Of a stretch of DNA of 64,000 nucleotides, positions 45,401 through 57,780 are shown piece by piece. The notes under the pieces are model-generated. The model was not told where the DNA came from. It saw only the letters and a program-made list of their open reading frames with translations, and ran no database searches. The position numbers and the translations under genes were made by a program. The DNA is from Psococerastis gibbosa (Eukaryota > Arthropoda > Insecta > Psocodea > Psocidae), in assembly GCA_963971405.1 (NCBI GenBank), contig OZ020485.1, forward strand, positions 38,375,469 to 38,439,468, in the 5' to 3' direction. Numbering within the stretch: the stretch's first letter is position 1; each line of letters starts with the position of its first letter.

Positions 45401-47337
45401 CCAGTCGCTCACACTTAGCTGTGCGTGGTGCAGGCCTTACTAGGTCTCCCCGTTGCCTCGTGTTGTAGGTGTTATGATTTTGCGGACATACGGACTGCAG
45501 GGGCGGAGCGTGGGATAATTGCGAGTGCAATGCTTGCAAAAATGTATTTAACTTAAAAAAAAAAACACGCATCATTTTATGTCTTATCAAAAAGCAAACA
45601 TTTGAAAACTATAAAGAAAACATTTGAATTCTAACGTAACGAGATTCCTAATTTTCTTAGGTTGCGTTGATAACATCATGCTCATACAATCTTATTTGCT
45701 CGCGGCTTCCTATAGATTTCAACGAATCTCTTAACACATTCTAAGGATTTGTTGAGTGTAATGCGGCATACATGCACACTTGGGGGCCTTGTGGTCGTAT
45801 GAGTTGGTGAAGTGGCAGCGTCAGCCGCCAAGGCTCCAGGGGCGCCTAATTTTGTTTTAATTATTGCTTATTGGCACTGAAAACGAAAAATAACAGAATT
45901 TTGGAAGGCAGAAGGCTTGTCCTTCGTAATGACACCTACAATTTCTCGTCAAATTTAATTATTATGACCTACAGGAAGGAGAACGCAGGAGAAAACTAGG
46001 CTGTCTTTCTGATTTCTGATCTTTCTGATTTATTTGATATCTAACTCCTAACTTTGATACCACGGTTATAACGTTGAAGTCGTGGCTTCGAATGGGGGCT
46101 GAGGACGAGCAAATGATAGATGTAGACTTGTTTTTTTAACATTTGAGCAAAAAATAATTGTAAAGAGAAATATGTTTTAAAGTCTTTTCGCGAAGCCCTC
46201 AATCTCACTGCAATGCACTAACTATAGTGGTTAGTTTTCATTTCAATTTTTTTCCTATGTAAGGTTAATGTTTGACGAAATTAAACAATTAAAGACTCGT
46301 TTCACAGCCACAAAGATATGAAAGTGGTCAGATGAAAAATTTATTTTAAAGCAAGTGCAAGCTTTCCCAAAAATCAGAGAAATAGAGAAATATAATTTTA
46401 AAGTCTTCTCGTGGAGCCCTCGATCCCACTGAATATACTGACTAGTGGTTAGTTTTCATTTCAAATTTTTGCTTTTTGGTTTATGTTTGACGAAATTAAA
46501 AAATTAATGCCTCGTTTCACAGTGTAAGAACGCAATGATCCACCGTAAAATCGTTATTAATATGACCGGTTTCGGATACAATTCATCATCTGATATACAA
46601 ACACTTGAAAAAACTCCAGCTTACTGCATGTACATACATAGCCACTAAGATATGAAAGTGGTCAGATGAAAAATTTATTTCTAACCTAGTGCAAGCTTTC
46701 TCAAAAAGCATTATATTTACCTGGCAGATTTACTATTGTAAAATTTTATAAAATATGCACATTATCAGTTTTTTTTAAATAATATTTTTTAGATAGGTAG
46801 TCAGAATGGCGTAGAGGTAACGACTCGGACTATCATCCAGAAGGTGACTGGTTCGAGTCCCACCCGAATGCCAAAATTTTCTAGTGGTACAATTATTTAT
46901 CTTCTGACTACCATGCTTCGGAGGGCATGTAAAGCCGCCGGTCCCGGCAGTCTTCCCTGACTGTCGATAGGTTAAACAGGAGGCTGTTGATGCAACCTGA
47001 AAACTCCTGTACCACGGGTAGTACCACCCCGACACGAATTTACTTTTACTTACTTTAATAAATAGATAATAGGCCTATATATACTTAGAAAGATACAATG
47101 CTTGATGGGTTTTCCAGGGTTAAAAATTAACTTACGTTTAAGTTCAGCTCCGTCAGGGCTGCAGTTGCCCTTATCAAGGAGACAGTTGATGTAGTTTTTG
47201 ATGAGCCTCTCGCTCTTCAAAATTTGGTCTACATCGACGTTGTCGAACTTGGATGTGTACTTTTCATCGTCTCTGCGGATCCTAGCTGCCATCACGACGG
47301 CTAAACTCACGGAAACAAAAACCAAAACACTTTTCAT
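42464..47337 (-). CDS. chemosensory protein CSP-5, minus strand, two exons
   Basis: The only inverted CSP of the array. Exon 1 is 47337-47136 and exon 2 is 42663-42464, joined across a 4472-bp intron (GTAAGT donor; TAATTACAG-like acceptor read on the minus strand). The product is 133 aa. The signal peptide is MKSVLVFVSVSLAVVMAA, followed by a short basic stretch RIRRDDE not seen in the other four and then KYTSKFDNVDVDQIL. The cysteines lie in INC-LLDKGNC and TKC-SKC with C-x6-C-x18-C-x2-C spacing. The intron splits the Arg codon before LLPDAL in phase 1. The frame stays open 34 codons upstream, but the chosen Met starts the signal peptide and follows a TATA/initiator pair. The gene is intact. 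Confidence 0.95.
43540..44130 (-). pseudogene. scattered LINE relic in the CSP-5 intron
   Basis: Two short stretches, about 43560-43700 and 44045-44130, resemble the LINE relic at 1783-2110 (for example CAGGACCTCAGCATTAG). The interior is rearranged. Confidence 0.4.
44754..44950. mobile_element. MITE, GGCGATTATAATACCGG family, in the CSP-5 intron
   Basis: Terminal repeats of about 40 bp: CAGCAGCCCGATCG then GGCGATTATAATACCGG, mirrored at the right end. The centre is AT-rich with GTAAACA and TGTTTAC. A second copy is at 52416. Confidence 0.75.
46152..46700 (+). repeat. duplicated segment in the CSP-5 intron
   Basis: Two units share TTTAAAGTCTT, GTGGTTAGTTTTCATTTCA, GTTTGACGAAATTAAA and AAGATATGAAAGTGGTCAG. 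The second is interrupted at about 46522-46637 by an insert with ATGACCGGTTTCGGATAC. Confidence 0.8.
46792..47056 (+). mobile_element. tRNA-derived SINE, second subfamily, in the CSP-5 intron
   Basis: Full-length copy: box A TGGCGTAGAGG, box B GGTTCGAGTCC, then the shared central block ACCATGCTTCGGAGGGCATG and TAAAGCCGCCGGTCCCGG, but a different 3' region (CCTGTACCACGGGTAGTACC) ending in TTACTTTTACTTAC. Confidence 0.82.
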
Positions 47338-47371
47338 TGTGAGCACAGTGCTGTTACTGAGTGAATTGAAT

Positions 47372-47405
47372 ATCTGAGGAACAACAGTCAATTCCATCCT
47401 ATTTA
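47372..47405 (-). promoter_or_regulatory. TATA and initiator of CSP-5
   Basis: On the minus strand TAAATAGG (47405-47398) is followed 28 nt later by TCAGAT (47377-47372), close to the arthropod initiator TCAGT. Transcription would start about 40 nt before the CSP-5 ATG, with no need for a 5'UTR intron. Confidence 0.5.
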
Positions 47406-48087
47406 TTAAGACCTGATTAGACCTTGCTCGGTGGCGCAACAGAATAATATACCGCCCATACTTAACATGCGATAACGAATGCTGATTGATAGCTAAACAA
47501 GTAGGAATCCTAGGTACAGTGAAAAGAATTGGGGGAAGTGAATTTGGGCCCGAAGTTGTTGTATTTGCATTTTATTGGACTTTTAAGTCTGTTTACAAAT
47601 AAATGGTTATTTATTTATTTATTTTTTATATTATCTGGTTCATATTCTATATTATTATACATATCTAGCCTAAGTTCCCAGATATGCTAAATACATTTAA
47701 AAAATTTAAAAAAAAATGTTCCTGTTTGCCATAACACAAACAAACCAAACAATAAATGCAAAATGTCTTGAATTTTCAGAGATAATTTTTAATTTTGAAC
47801 CCCAGGTTAAGATTAAAAATAATCGCCATGTTAGGCTCACTGCGCTGGAGCCAGGGATTTCCGACCACATGGCAAAATTATGAATTTAATGAATTGCAAA
47901 CAATTTTAAAAAATCTCACAGTGATGTCACGCTAATTGCAAATATCAACGGCCCCAGAATTTTGGGTTAAAAATCATGTTATGGCTCCTGAAAAAATAAA
48001 TACAAAATATTTCATACAAGTCGTATTACATGCATCGACTTCGACACTTAGAAGTACGGGACCCTATTTGTGGTTTTAGGGCCTAGT

Positions 48088-48090
<3 letters not shown>

Positions 48091-48119
<29 letters not shown>

Positions 48120-48322
48120 GGACTTTTTACTGTTTCTATTACTAAGCCAACCAAGCGGAGCTAGGGCTATAAAGCCCTCTCTTACACTCAACTAGGAAGG
48201 CCCGGGACCGCCTGCTTTACATGCCCTCCAAAGCATGGCGAGAAAATGTAGCCAGTGTGGGACTCGAACCAACAACCTTTCGAGTGAAAGTCAGAGTCCG
48301 TGCCACTACGCTACATGTCCTG
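48091..48322 (-). mobile_element. tRNA-derived SINE, full length
   Basis: Minus-strand copy with an (AAAT)n tail at 48091-48120, the AGGGCTATAAAGCCCT hairpin, the block CATGCCCTCCAAAGCATG, and a tRNA head with box B GGTTCGAGTCC and box A TAGCGTAGTGG ending at about 48322. Confidence 0.85.
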
Positions 48323-49924
48323 ACGTTTGTAACTGTACACCATTTTCTCGCAACTTCGCAATGTGTAGAACTTCTAAGACCCTCATAAAAGTTATAATAC
48401 TATATGAAAAAAATTGCTTTCGAATAATTTAAATATTTTAATTGCAATTTTGGGGATGTTACTGTGTTATACTTGATGCTGATTTCATAAATTTCGCATA
48501 CTTCTAAGATTCATCACTGCTTCAGTTCATGAAGTGCACCAATAGATTTTTGCTTGTCATTATTAATTATATTATGATATAATTGTTCAGTGAAACAAAA
48601 AATTGTGAATTCTCCCAGCCATGACATTATAGGCTTTTGGAGTTCTTACGTAGGCAAGAGGTTTTCACGCAGAAATGACGTCATTGGTATTCTTTGAGCA
48701 ATTTCTGTGCGCAAAACACCGTAAACAATGGATGCTATAGATGATTACTGTCCAAATACTGGGACTTTGTGTTAATTTCTGTGATTTGCATTAGGTCCTC
48801 GTCTAACGTGATTTACTTAGCACGTTTCAAACATAAGGAAAGTCTATTCTAAAGTCTCTCTACTTAAACCTTTAAGTCTAAGTCTACCCGCTTGCATGAG
48901 GGGGCACTTCAGCTTTTGTTCACTAGCTGATGTAAAAAAGTCAAGAAAATAAACGAATTATTGTTATTATTATTAATTATAAGAGATAACTGTTTAAAAA
49001 GATAATAGATGATAAAGGGAAGTACAAATAATACAAGAAACCCAAAAAAGCTAAAGTTTTAAATAACTTACAACAAATATGGAGAGAAATTAAACAAAGT
49101 AGGTACTTAAAGTGAATTGTACGTCAAATAGGCCAATATTAAATGAACTTCCTCCACCAATAAAAATTTTAGCAGCACTGTATAAATCCTTTGTCGCAAT
49201 CAAGCATTAGCTTGGGGATGTGAACAATATTATTTAAATTATTGTACAGTACCGTACGTAATTGCATTGGCATTAAATTAATGGTAAACATTGGTAAATG
49301 TACTATGTATTGTATTGTTTAATAAGAAATAAATATTTTTACAAAATATTGCATTATTATTATTATGGTCAATTAGGTGCTCCCCATTATTGGAATATGA
49401 TTATATATTATATTATTATATATTTATCTATAAAAATATGTTCCGTCTTCATAGTGACAGTATGCCTGTTGCGAAAATATAAGTTAGCTCCATCTTTCGT
49501 GTTCTCCTGTAGTTTCTCGTTTTTGACAACTCCAGCAGGTGGCTGAGCCAGCAATTCCTTGGTGCTGAACCTGAGGAGATTCGCTCAAATATCGTAAATG
49601 GAATGAAACACAATACATGATTTGAAGTTTATTTCTTCTTTGCAGATGATCCAATTTATATTAGTTGAATTCTGAATATCCTAACCTCTCGAAACCCTTT
49701 GTGTCGAAAACTGTACTACACTTTGTCATTATTTTCGTTATGTTATGTTTATTTTTTACATCAGCTGTTCATAAGCACTTACATTACGTTGTAATCAAGA
49801 GACTGCACATCTACACCGAGAAAGTCATGGAGATTGCCGCAGAAGGTCGCTGAGTATATGAGAAGTGATCAGCACCCGTTTTTGCACTATTGAAATAATT
49901 CTTGGTAGATTTATAAGTAATGTT
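48323..49924. other. nothing recognised
   Basis: AT-rich, upstream of CSP-5 on the far side. Short ORFs here look random. Confidence 0.5.
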
Positions 49925-50052
49925 TTTTGACATGCCATATAGGTTAAGTCAAAGCCAAGAGCTGAAGAGGATGTTGCAGGACCGAGAGAGCTGGATGGTG
50001 ACATTGCTGCCAATCGTTGAAATTGTGACCTCAGATGAAGAAGAAGAAGAAA
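49925..50052 (+). pseudogene. LINE 3' terminal fragment
   Basis: SQSQELKRMLQDRESW and CTGCCAATCGTTGAAATTG then GAAGAAGAAGAAG: the last about 120 bp of the family at 12660-12907. Confidence 0.65.
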
Positions 50053-51845
50053 ATTCTATTTTGACACCACCACCACCACCACCCCCCCCCCTCCCAAATG
50101 GCCTGGATCCGTCCCTGCTCTGAGCGCTTTCGACAAGAAATGCCATCTGCACAGGGAAACCCACTAGCACTGTTACACCTTATCAACTGTTTAAGATTTC
50201 CTCAACCCGAAGAGAAGATAAAAATTATTTACTAACAACAAAGTTAATTTTGTAACTTTATTTAGCCTACTAACATTTGTATTAAAAACAAGTTTTACTA
50301 AAACACTGACTTATTGTTTCTTTGTATGCATTCAGTTTGTAATTCAACTTTTTACTTCAAAAATATGGAGCTAATACTTGAGAAGTAGGTCTTGCTTCGA
50401 CGGGTAACATTTACTTACGAAATGGAAAAAATAGTATAACTATAGGTAATAAACACGTTTATCTTTTCTTCTTTGACTTCGTTAACTTATAACAGACTAT
50501 TGTCTCCGTCATTAGCCTTAAGACTGACGATGGCCTAGTGTCGAAACCAGTCGCCTTTATTAAATTGAAATAATGCTCGAGAAATTTGCTTTTTTTATCT
50601 ATTTAATTTACTTTATTCACCTAATACCTACTCTTGAAGCAAGTGTTTCTTTTTAATGAATTCTTCATGGTCTTCAGTGTGAGAATGTTCATCGTTGACA
50701 TAAGGGCTTTCGTTGGCATAATGGTCTTCGATGGCATAAGGGTTTTCGTTGGTACAGTTGATGGTAGCTTGCTCGGACTTGTGCGATCATGCGATCAGCA
50801 GAGAACTGTCGTTAATCAACTCGGTTATTATCTACAGAGGCGACCGAAGAGCTAGGTATTGTGTTTGTGGTTCTTTTGATTTAACCCTTAGCACTCTGCT
50901 GAATTTTCCGACTTCTCAGCAGGCATTTCAACTGTTCTATTGAAATATTGTGGTATTTCATGCGGTTAATAACCTAATAAGGGCAACAAGAGTAACTACA
51001 TAGTCAGACACCTGGTACCTAATTAGCATACAAAGAAACGGATGGTTGAATCTGTTTTCATAATTACTATTTAAGCTTGCAATTACAAAATATTCTCTAA
51101 TTATGGTAGCCGCCAACGACAAGTTTGGTTTTCATTAAGCGAAGGTCAAACTCTGTTGGGCGTTTGCTATACTCATTCGTTCCGCGTCCGGTCAGGTATC
51201 TGTGGGTCAGTGATTTTCCAGAATATCCCAGAGAAAATAGCCTTCTTCTGGCAGAAGAAAACAGCCTACAAATTAATATATTGTAATCCGGTTATACGTG
51301 CAGGACGGGAAAATTGTTTGAAAGTGGGAAAAGTCATATGCTATTTTTTGCTCTTCTTCGTACCGATTCATACTGTAACAAAATAAATTAGTCCATGTGT
51401 TCTGTCTTTCATTAAAACATACAATTTTTGAAAATGTATTTTTCACTTGACTACCGGTAACTTAAATTTTTAAGTGTGTACCTTTTCAAGTGACTAATTT
51501 TCACTTTTAGTAGCCTAAAATCATCATACATTCCACGACTTTTGAAGACAGTAGTCACTCCATGGTCATTGTGAGATTTTTATTTGATGTTCCACATGTT
51601 CTATACAGTTGGAATTTATTGCTTTTTGATATGCCCTATACATTTTTGTTATTTATACCCATATGCTTTTCCGTGGATAATAATATTTAGTAAGTAATGC
51701 CAATTGGGAAATAAGAAAATTTTACGATTATGAAGAAGTAAATATACACGTAAATAGAGTTGAAAAGTTCAATAACACTCGAAGGACTTTATAATAAAGA
51801 AAGCCGTTGTGACTAATCAAATTGTCACAATCGACATCGCGTTTT

Positions 51846-51990
51846 ACAATACGAAGACTTCCACGGCCGGAGTTATATGTGATGAAGCAGTAGAATCCGA
51901 GATGATAGACCGTGGTCGATCTGAAAGCGTATTTCCAAGCGTTTCGTCAATATCTGCAGTTGACATTTTCAGTGGAACTGCCTAGTTTTC
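51846..51990 (+). mobile_element. single arm of the 34458 element family
   Basis: CGAAGACTTCCACGGCCGG, AGAATCCGAG, GACCGTGGTCGATCTGAAA and AAGCGTTTCGTC follow the order of the left arm of 34458-34903. The other arm is absent. Confidence 0.65.
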
Positions 51991-52415
51991 TTAGAATGTA
52001 TCTCGGATGCTCAGCAGCAACTGTTGCAAAACATTAGGTTACATTACATTTTACAATAGCAATAGCAAATTATGTCTCAAATATGCGAGGCGGTTGTCAT
52101 TAATCAAAATCGAAAATCGAAAAACCGAAATCGATAATAAATATTTCTATGACCTTACTTGAAGTAGGAAAATTGTTTTTTATGAAAATATTAAGCAGAT
52201 GTGATCTCGACACTCCATGAAATCAGCAGCATCATGGGTATTTACCAAATTCATGTAAAGAGAAATTTACTACTTTATGAATAATTACTGACCCTATCCC
52301 CCCTCCCCAGTTCCTCAAAAAAATCTCACGTAAAGCCTTTTATAGTATATATATATATAAAGTATATTTACTCCTATTTATATAGGTAGTATATGTTGCT
52401 GATTGAATAGTTTTA

Positions 52416-52590
52416 CAGCAGCCTGATCATGGCGATTGTATTGTAATACTGGGGTTTAAATAATCCCTGTTGTTAAAAACGTAAACAAGATAATTTGATA
52501 ATGGAAAGTGCCATTCAAAATTTGTTTGTTTACATTTTTAACACGTGGGTATTATTGAAACCCCGGTATTATAATCGCCATGATCGGCCT
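52416..52590. mobile_element. MITE, GGCGATTATAATACCGG family
   Basis: 175 bp. Left CAGCAGCCTGATCATGGCG; right end complementary, with AACCCCGGTATTATAATCGCC-type sequence. Internal AACGTAAACAAG and TTTGTTTACATT as in the 44754 copy. Confidence 0.75.
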
Positions 52591-52726
52591 GCAGATGTAC
52601 ATCTACGGCGACTAATGTTCACGTACCAAGCCCTTTTGCAAGATTTCACAATTTCTAATGCAGTAGCGGGAACCGCTCATAAGCACTATCTTATTGAACC
52701 ATTTCTGAACCATTTTACTAATAGTT

Positions 52727-53411
52727 GCTTTCCAATTTATACGTAATCGAAATTTTCGATTCCGAGATTTCAACGGATTTACACGTCTTGAGGTCCTTTT
52801 TTTTATTTTGAGCTAACTAAATTGGGGGAGGGGGGGGGGTTTATTCTCAAAAAACTCCAAAAAAAAGTCTAAAAAAAATTATTTCTCAAAAACGGCTCCA
52901 ACGATTTCTTTTCAATTCACATATATTATAGTCGTTATTAATGTTAACAAAATGCGGGGGGTCGCTTGCCCCTTGATAGTTTGCTTCTGGGGGTAAAAAA
53001 ATAAAAATAAATCAATTTCATGAAAAATGACTAAAAAATAATTTTTCTGCGGAACCTTTCCATCGATGATTTCGATCTTCAGGTATGTTTTAGGTGTTCA
53101 ATAGGGTAACAAAAACGGACAGGTCGCATTCCCAAAAAAACGTCTGTGCAAAAAATTATTTTTTGAGAAATTATGGAAAATTCACGCTCCAAAACATTAC
53201 GTGCCATGTGTTACTACTGTTACAATGTATTGGTCTGTTCGTTCCAGAATATGCAATTATGTTTAAAGGGGTTTTTAATTAATTGAGGTGGACCCCGTCG
53301 AGGGATCTGAAATTTAACAATAGGGATATTATTTCCTATGAAATTACACATGTCTATATCTACTAATTTATAAATTGGAAAGCATGTTCGAGTAAACTCG
53401 AACCGGTTCTT
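52727..53411 (+). mobile_element. Helitron-like element lacking the (GTCT)n core
   Basis: 685-bp copy with both ends (GCTTTCCAATTTATACG and CTCGAACCGGTTCTT). A central deletion has removed the GTCT tract and the conserved core behind it. Confidence 0.7.
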
Positions 53412-54040
53412 TTTAATGGATTTTGATGGATTTTGTTATCTTAGAGTGCGGCAGTACATCCAGTGGTTAGCTCCTATGCACCGCCGTGGCCGGCCAAGCT
53501 CCTGTGAACCAGACGGTGTACTTCAATTATTAACAAATAACATAAAATTTGGTTATGTACCGTATGAATTATTTAGCTTAAGAGATGGCAATTTCTGAAA
53601 TAGTGTTTGCATTGGTAAGCATAGACACTAATCGCTTATGAGATATTTTATGGAAGGAACATCCATATTGTCGGTGGACGGTGGTAGGGTTTTCGCCCTA
53701 CATTGCTGCATAGGCTATGTGTTATTACTATCCTTAATGGTGTAACCAACGCACACTTGAGGGGGCTTCCCTGCGCATCCACTAGAATGCGCTGGGAACA
53801 TTCCCGTGTATCTTAATATCAACATAATTATTTTGTTTCTGCACACTGGCAACAACCAAGGGCAGTTTCATCCCAGTCAGCCAGTGGCGCCTAATGTTTA
53901 CATAATTACCTATCTGTCACAAATCATAAATCAATTCATTCCTGCGGTAAACTGTTAAATATGTTGATCGTGTGCGTATACACAAGCATATACTCAGTTT
54001 TATACCTAGGCGTCAGCCCGTCAGCGTCAGGCAGCAAAAG

Positions 54041-54690
54041 CACTAAGTATAAACACTAAGTATAAACACTAAGTATAAACACTAAGTATAAACACTAAGT
54101 ATAAACACTAAGTATAAACACTAAGTATAAACACTAAGTATAAACACTAAGTATAAACACTAAGTATAAACACTAAGTATAAACACTAAGTATAAACACT
54201 AAGTATAAACACTAAGTATAAACACTAAGTATAAACACTAAGTATAAACACTAAGTATAAACACTAAGTATAAACACTAAGTATAAACACTAAGTATAAA
54301 CACTAAGTATAAACACTAAGTATAAACACTAAGTATAAACACTAAGTATAAACACTAAGTATAAACACTAAGTATAAACACTAAGTATAAACACTAAGTA
54401 TAAACACTAAGTATAAACACTAAGTATAAACACTAAGTATAAACACTAAGTATAAACACTAAGTATAAACACTAAGTATAAACACTAAGTATAAACACTA
54501 AGTATAAACACTAAGTATAAACACTAAGTATAAACACTAAGTATAAACACTAAGTATAAACACTAAGTATAAACACTAAGTATAAACACTAAGTATAAAC
54601 ACTAAGTATAAACACTAAGTATAAACACTAAGTATAAACACTAAGTATAAACACTAAGTATAAACACTAAGTATAAAAACTAAGTATAAA
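54041..54690 (+). repeat. 13-bp minisatellite, 50 units
   Basis: Exactly 650 bp of the unit CACTAAGTATAAA, 50 units in phase. I see a variant only in the last unit (AACTAAGTATAAA). It begins after AGGCAGCAAAAG and ends flush with the mariner transposase remnant. Confidence 0.97.
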
Positions 54691-55048
54691 CCCACGGCGC
54701 TCGTCATCACGGAGTATCTGGCCAAACACGGTATTTCAACCATCCCCCAGCCACCCTACAGCCCTGACGTCGCTCCCCCAGACTTTTTCTCTTCCCTCAC
54801 CTCAAAAAAAGTCAGACACCACCAAGGCTCGGTACAGGGAGTTCCAGACGCCCTGACGAGGAAAATAAACGAGATTCCGGCTTCCGCGTTCCAGGGGGCT
54901 TTCGAGGGTTGGAAAAAGCGCTGGCGGCGCTGTGTGGCTGCAGAAGGTTCCTAACTTCCCATTTTGAAGGTTTTCAAGTCAATGTACCGATATTGTAAAT
55001 AAATTTTCTTTCCTGGATTCAGTCTCTCTACTATTCGGGCAAACCCTG
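54691..55048 (+). pseudogene. mariner transposase C-terminal remnant with 3' end
   Basis: An open frame of 87 codons (54691-54954) gives the C-terminal quarter of a mariner-family transposase: TALVITEYLAKHGI, then PPYSPDVAPPDFF, where the last Asp is the third catalytic residue of the DD34D triad, then FEGWKKRWRRCVAAEGS and stop. The first two catalytic Asp and the DNA-binding domain are gone, replaced by the 13-bp array. The sequence ends in a candidate terminal repeat ACAGGGTTTGCCCGAATAG (complement of 55030-55048) before TGTATGTA. Not functional. Confidence 0.85.
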
Positions 55049-56334
55049 TATGTATGTACAGTATGTATGTATGCATGTACTGTATATCGATTTTAGGAAA
55101 CACAACAACTTCCGTAAATATTATCCAATTTTGATATAACTTGGCACAAAAATTGATCATACAAATGTATTGATCGAGTTTGTTAACCAGCTAGATCCAC
55201 CATTTAGTTACAAGATGGCGGCCGAATAAAACCTTATATAATTTATATCTCAGTTAATATTGGTCGCAGAGGAATGAAACAAAATCTGACCGAAACACCG
55301 TATAATTATCTGTGATGGAACGATAAAAGTAAACAATACTTTTTACGACAAGTCAACGATTTCAAGATGGTTTCCAGTCAACGTGAAAATAATGTGATAC
55401 TTGTAAAATTTCATGGTCGTCATTGTGGTTCGAAATTTGGAACACAAGAGTGTTTTGTGTGCTGATGTTGTGCCGTTGTGGTCGGGAAGAGAATGAAGTC
55501 AATGGAGAGCATAATTTTAGAAGTACTTTTTATTTTTTATTACATTGCTATGCCATGTAGGCTAAACATGTAGGATAAACAGGGTCAGCGCTTGCATGGA
55601 ACCTCCCCACACCTGATCGGATCAGAGCCGAAATGGATTATTTTAATGGATGTTTTGGTTACTAAACGAAATTATGGTACCTATCGTATAAGTTGTAATT
55701 AGCTATATAGAGGGTGAGGAGAGATTATGAAATACCAGGGCCAGCCCTGCTCGTGATGAGAAAACATGGCTCGAGCGCTGCCGCGCAAGTTAATTTTAGT
55801 TGGGCTACAAGGCAGACAACAATATACGAAACTACAATTACTGCATTTTATATTGTATTGATATGAGAATATGCTAATGAGTCATGTACATTACGCGCAC
55901 GAATATACAATAGGTACGACTAATAATATCAGGTGAAGAAATATATTTCTGAGAATTTTGCGCATGAAAATTCGCATTCATAAGTGCTATTTAATTGAAT
56001 AAAATTAATAGGCACAGAGTTTAGACTGGTATATTACATTTTTTGAAAATCGCGATGTCTTTTTACATTTTTCCTGTGAATTTGCGATTATGCAACAATG
56101 TAATGCAGACAAATAATAAAATAAAAATAATAAAATAATATTATTTTATTATATATTTATATTATATATTTAAATATATATCCTATCTTTCAAGTTGGGT
56201 CGAATTGCACACGGTGTGCAAATCAAATTTAAAATCTGTTCAGTAGTTTAGGAGTCCATCGCGAACAAACACGTGACACGTAATTTTGATGTATAAAGAT
56301 AAGTGGTAGTAGCCAAACTACTTTAACTAGAATT
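55049..56334. other. nothing firmly recognised
   Basis: 55075-55215 contains TTATCCAATTTTGATATAAC, TTGGCACAAAAATTG and ACAAGATGGCGGCCG, common tails of insect interspersed repeats, but no boundaries are visible. Confidence 0.4.
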
Positions 56335-56975
56335 AGTATAACCCAAATAATCGTTAAAAAATTAACTTTGTCTGAGAAAGCCACTGGTGATAGTATATTT
56401 AATACTAATACCCTTTTATACTAAGCCTTTTTATACTAACACCAGTGGGTTTCTTAGGCAAAGTCAATTCCTTAACGATTATTTACTAATTCTAGTGATA
56501 GTATTTAATAACAATACAAGTTTTGCTAAAACACTAAGTTTTTGTTTTTGTTTATTTATTCGTCACCTTAATTACACTCGTAATGATGAAGTTGTGAATT
56601 GTTTTGAGGGATTTGAGGTCATTGACACGGTGCTGGAGGGAGTGGATGAGTCGTAGTGGTGGGAACTGCGCAGAACGTCTCTCAATGAGCCCCCGTAGTA
56701 TTGATCGCACCCGTCAAAACATTGAGTACAACCCCCTGCACTACCCCTTCCCCCCCCCTTCTCCCCGGCAACCCCGCACTCTAATATACCCAGTTCCAGG
56801 TCACCCGAGCCAAGGCGTGGCTCCCCTCATTCATATTGATAACCACTGATAACAACATTATTATCAGATTTTAAGTGATTGCCATGACTTGAACTGGCTT
56901 GCACCAATTACAATTGCACATTGTATATTACAACAGTATAGGCTTTACATAACGAAAAGTACAATAATATACATT

Positions 56976-57395
56976 ATATGAAGCCGTTTTATGGGTCAAT
57001 GACGCAAAAAAAACTACGAGTATTGGAAAGAAAGATTATAAGGTGGATCTATGGAGCCCTTTGGGAAAACGGAGATTGGCTTATAAGAAACAACGCCGAA
57101 ATAGACACAATACTCAACAGAGAAGACATGGTCCGGTTCGTATACGAACCTTTTATAAAAGCGCAACGCATAAGATGGCTGGGACACGTCGTAGGAATGT
57201 CAAAGGACCGCATGCGGAAAAAGATGTACAAAACAAGACAAGAAGGAGACGTCCTCGTAAACGCTGGAAGGATGAGTTGGAAACTGACCTTCGCGAGTTG
57301 GGAGTCCGTAGATTGTGGAGCGTTGTACAAAACCGGCATGACTGGAGGAGTGTTGTCGAGCAGGCCAAAGCTCATCATCAGAAGAAGAAGTTTTA
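56976..57395 (+). pseudogene. frameshifted LINE RT C-terminus
   Basis: One frame gives KLRVLERKIIRWIYGALWEN, then FIKAQRIRWLGHVVGM. A shift near 57235 moves to another frame with RRRRPRKRWKDELETDLREL and WRSVVEQAKAHH, then GAAGAAGAAG. This is the classic C-terminus of a non-LTR retrotransposon polyprotein, 5' truncated and dead. Confidence 0.85.
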
Positions 57396-57584
57396 TGGAT
57401 CACTTTCCAAACAAAATATCTAAACGCTACCCGTATGTAAATACAATACGAACCTGTTTGCTTATGTTTCTACTCTTGATAAGTTAACCTTTAAAAAAAA
57501 AAAAACATTAAACGACTGAGTTCTGAATAGTAATAATGTCTTGAAGGACGTTTTTATTAACCTAGGCCTACCCATTGGTCCCTT

Positions 57585-57780
57585 GTCCAACGCCAACGAC
57601 CCCATGGATTTTGGACATTATTTGTATTGTTTCTGTATGAATTTTTGGCCATTGGCACACTGGTACGCGTCCTCGATATCAACCTACACCTGATACAAGC
57701 TATAATGGACAAGCTGAGGCAAGCTTACCATTGACACAATGAACCTGGCGAAAGCATGACTTAACCAAGTACAATCAATA
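57585..57780 (+). repeat. same interspersed repeat, third copy
   Basis: ACGACCCCATGGATTTTGG, TGGCCATTGGCACACTGG, GTCCTCGATATCAACC, ATGGACAAGCTGAGGCAAGC, uninterrupted. Confidence 0.75.

Noticed and set aside
47338-47439. 34-codon N-terminal extension of CSP-5
   Set aside because: It precedes the proposed initiator and would bury the signal peptide.
54041-54690. CRISPR-like array
   Set aside because: Units are contiguous 13-mers without spacers, in an insect genome; it is a minisatellite.
56604-56849. Pro-rich ORF near 56.7 kb
   Set aside because: Short, poly-C driven, with no family motif.
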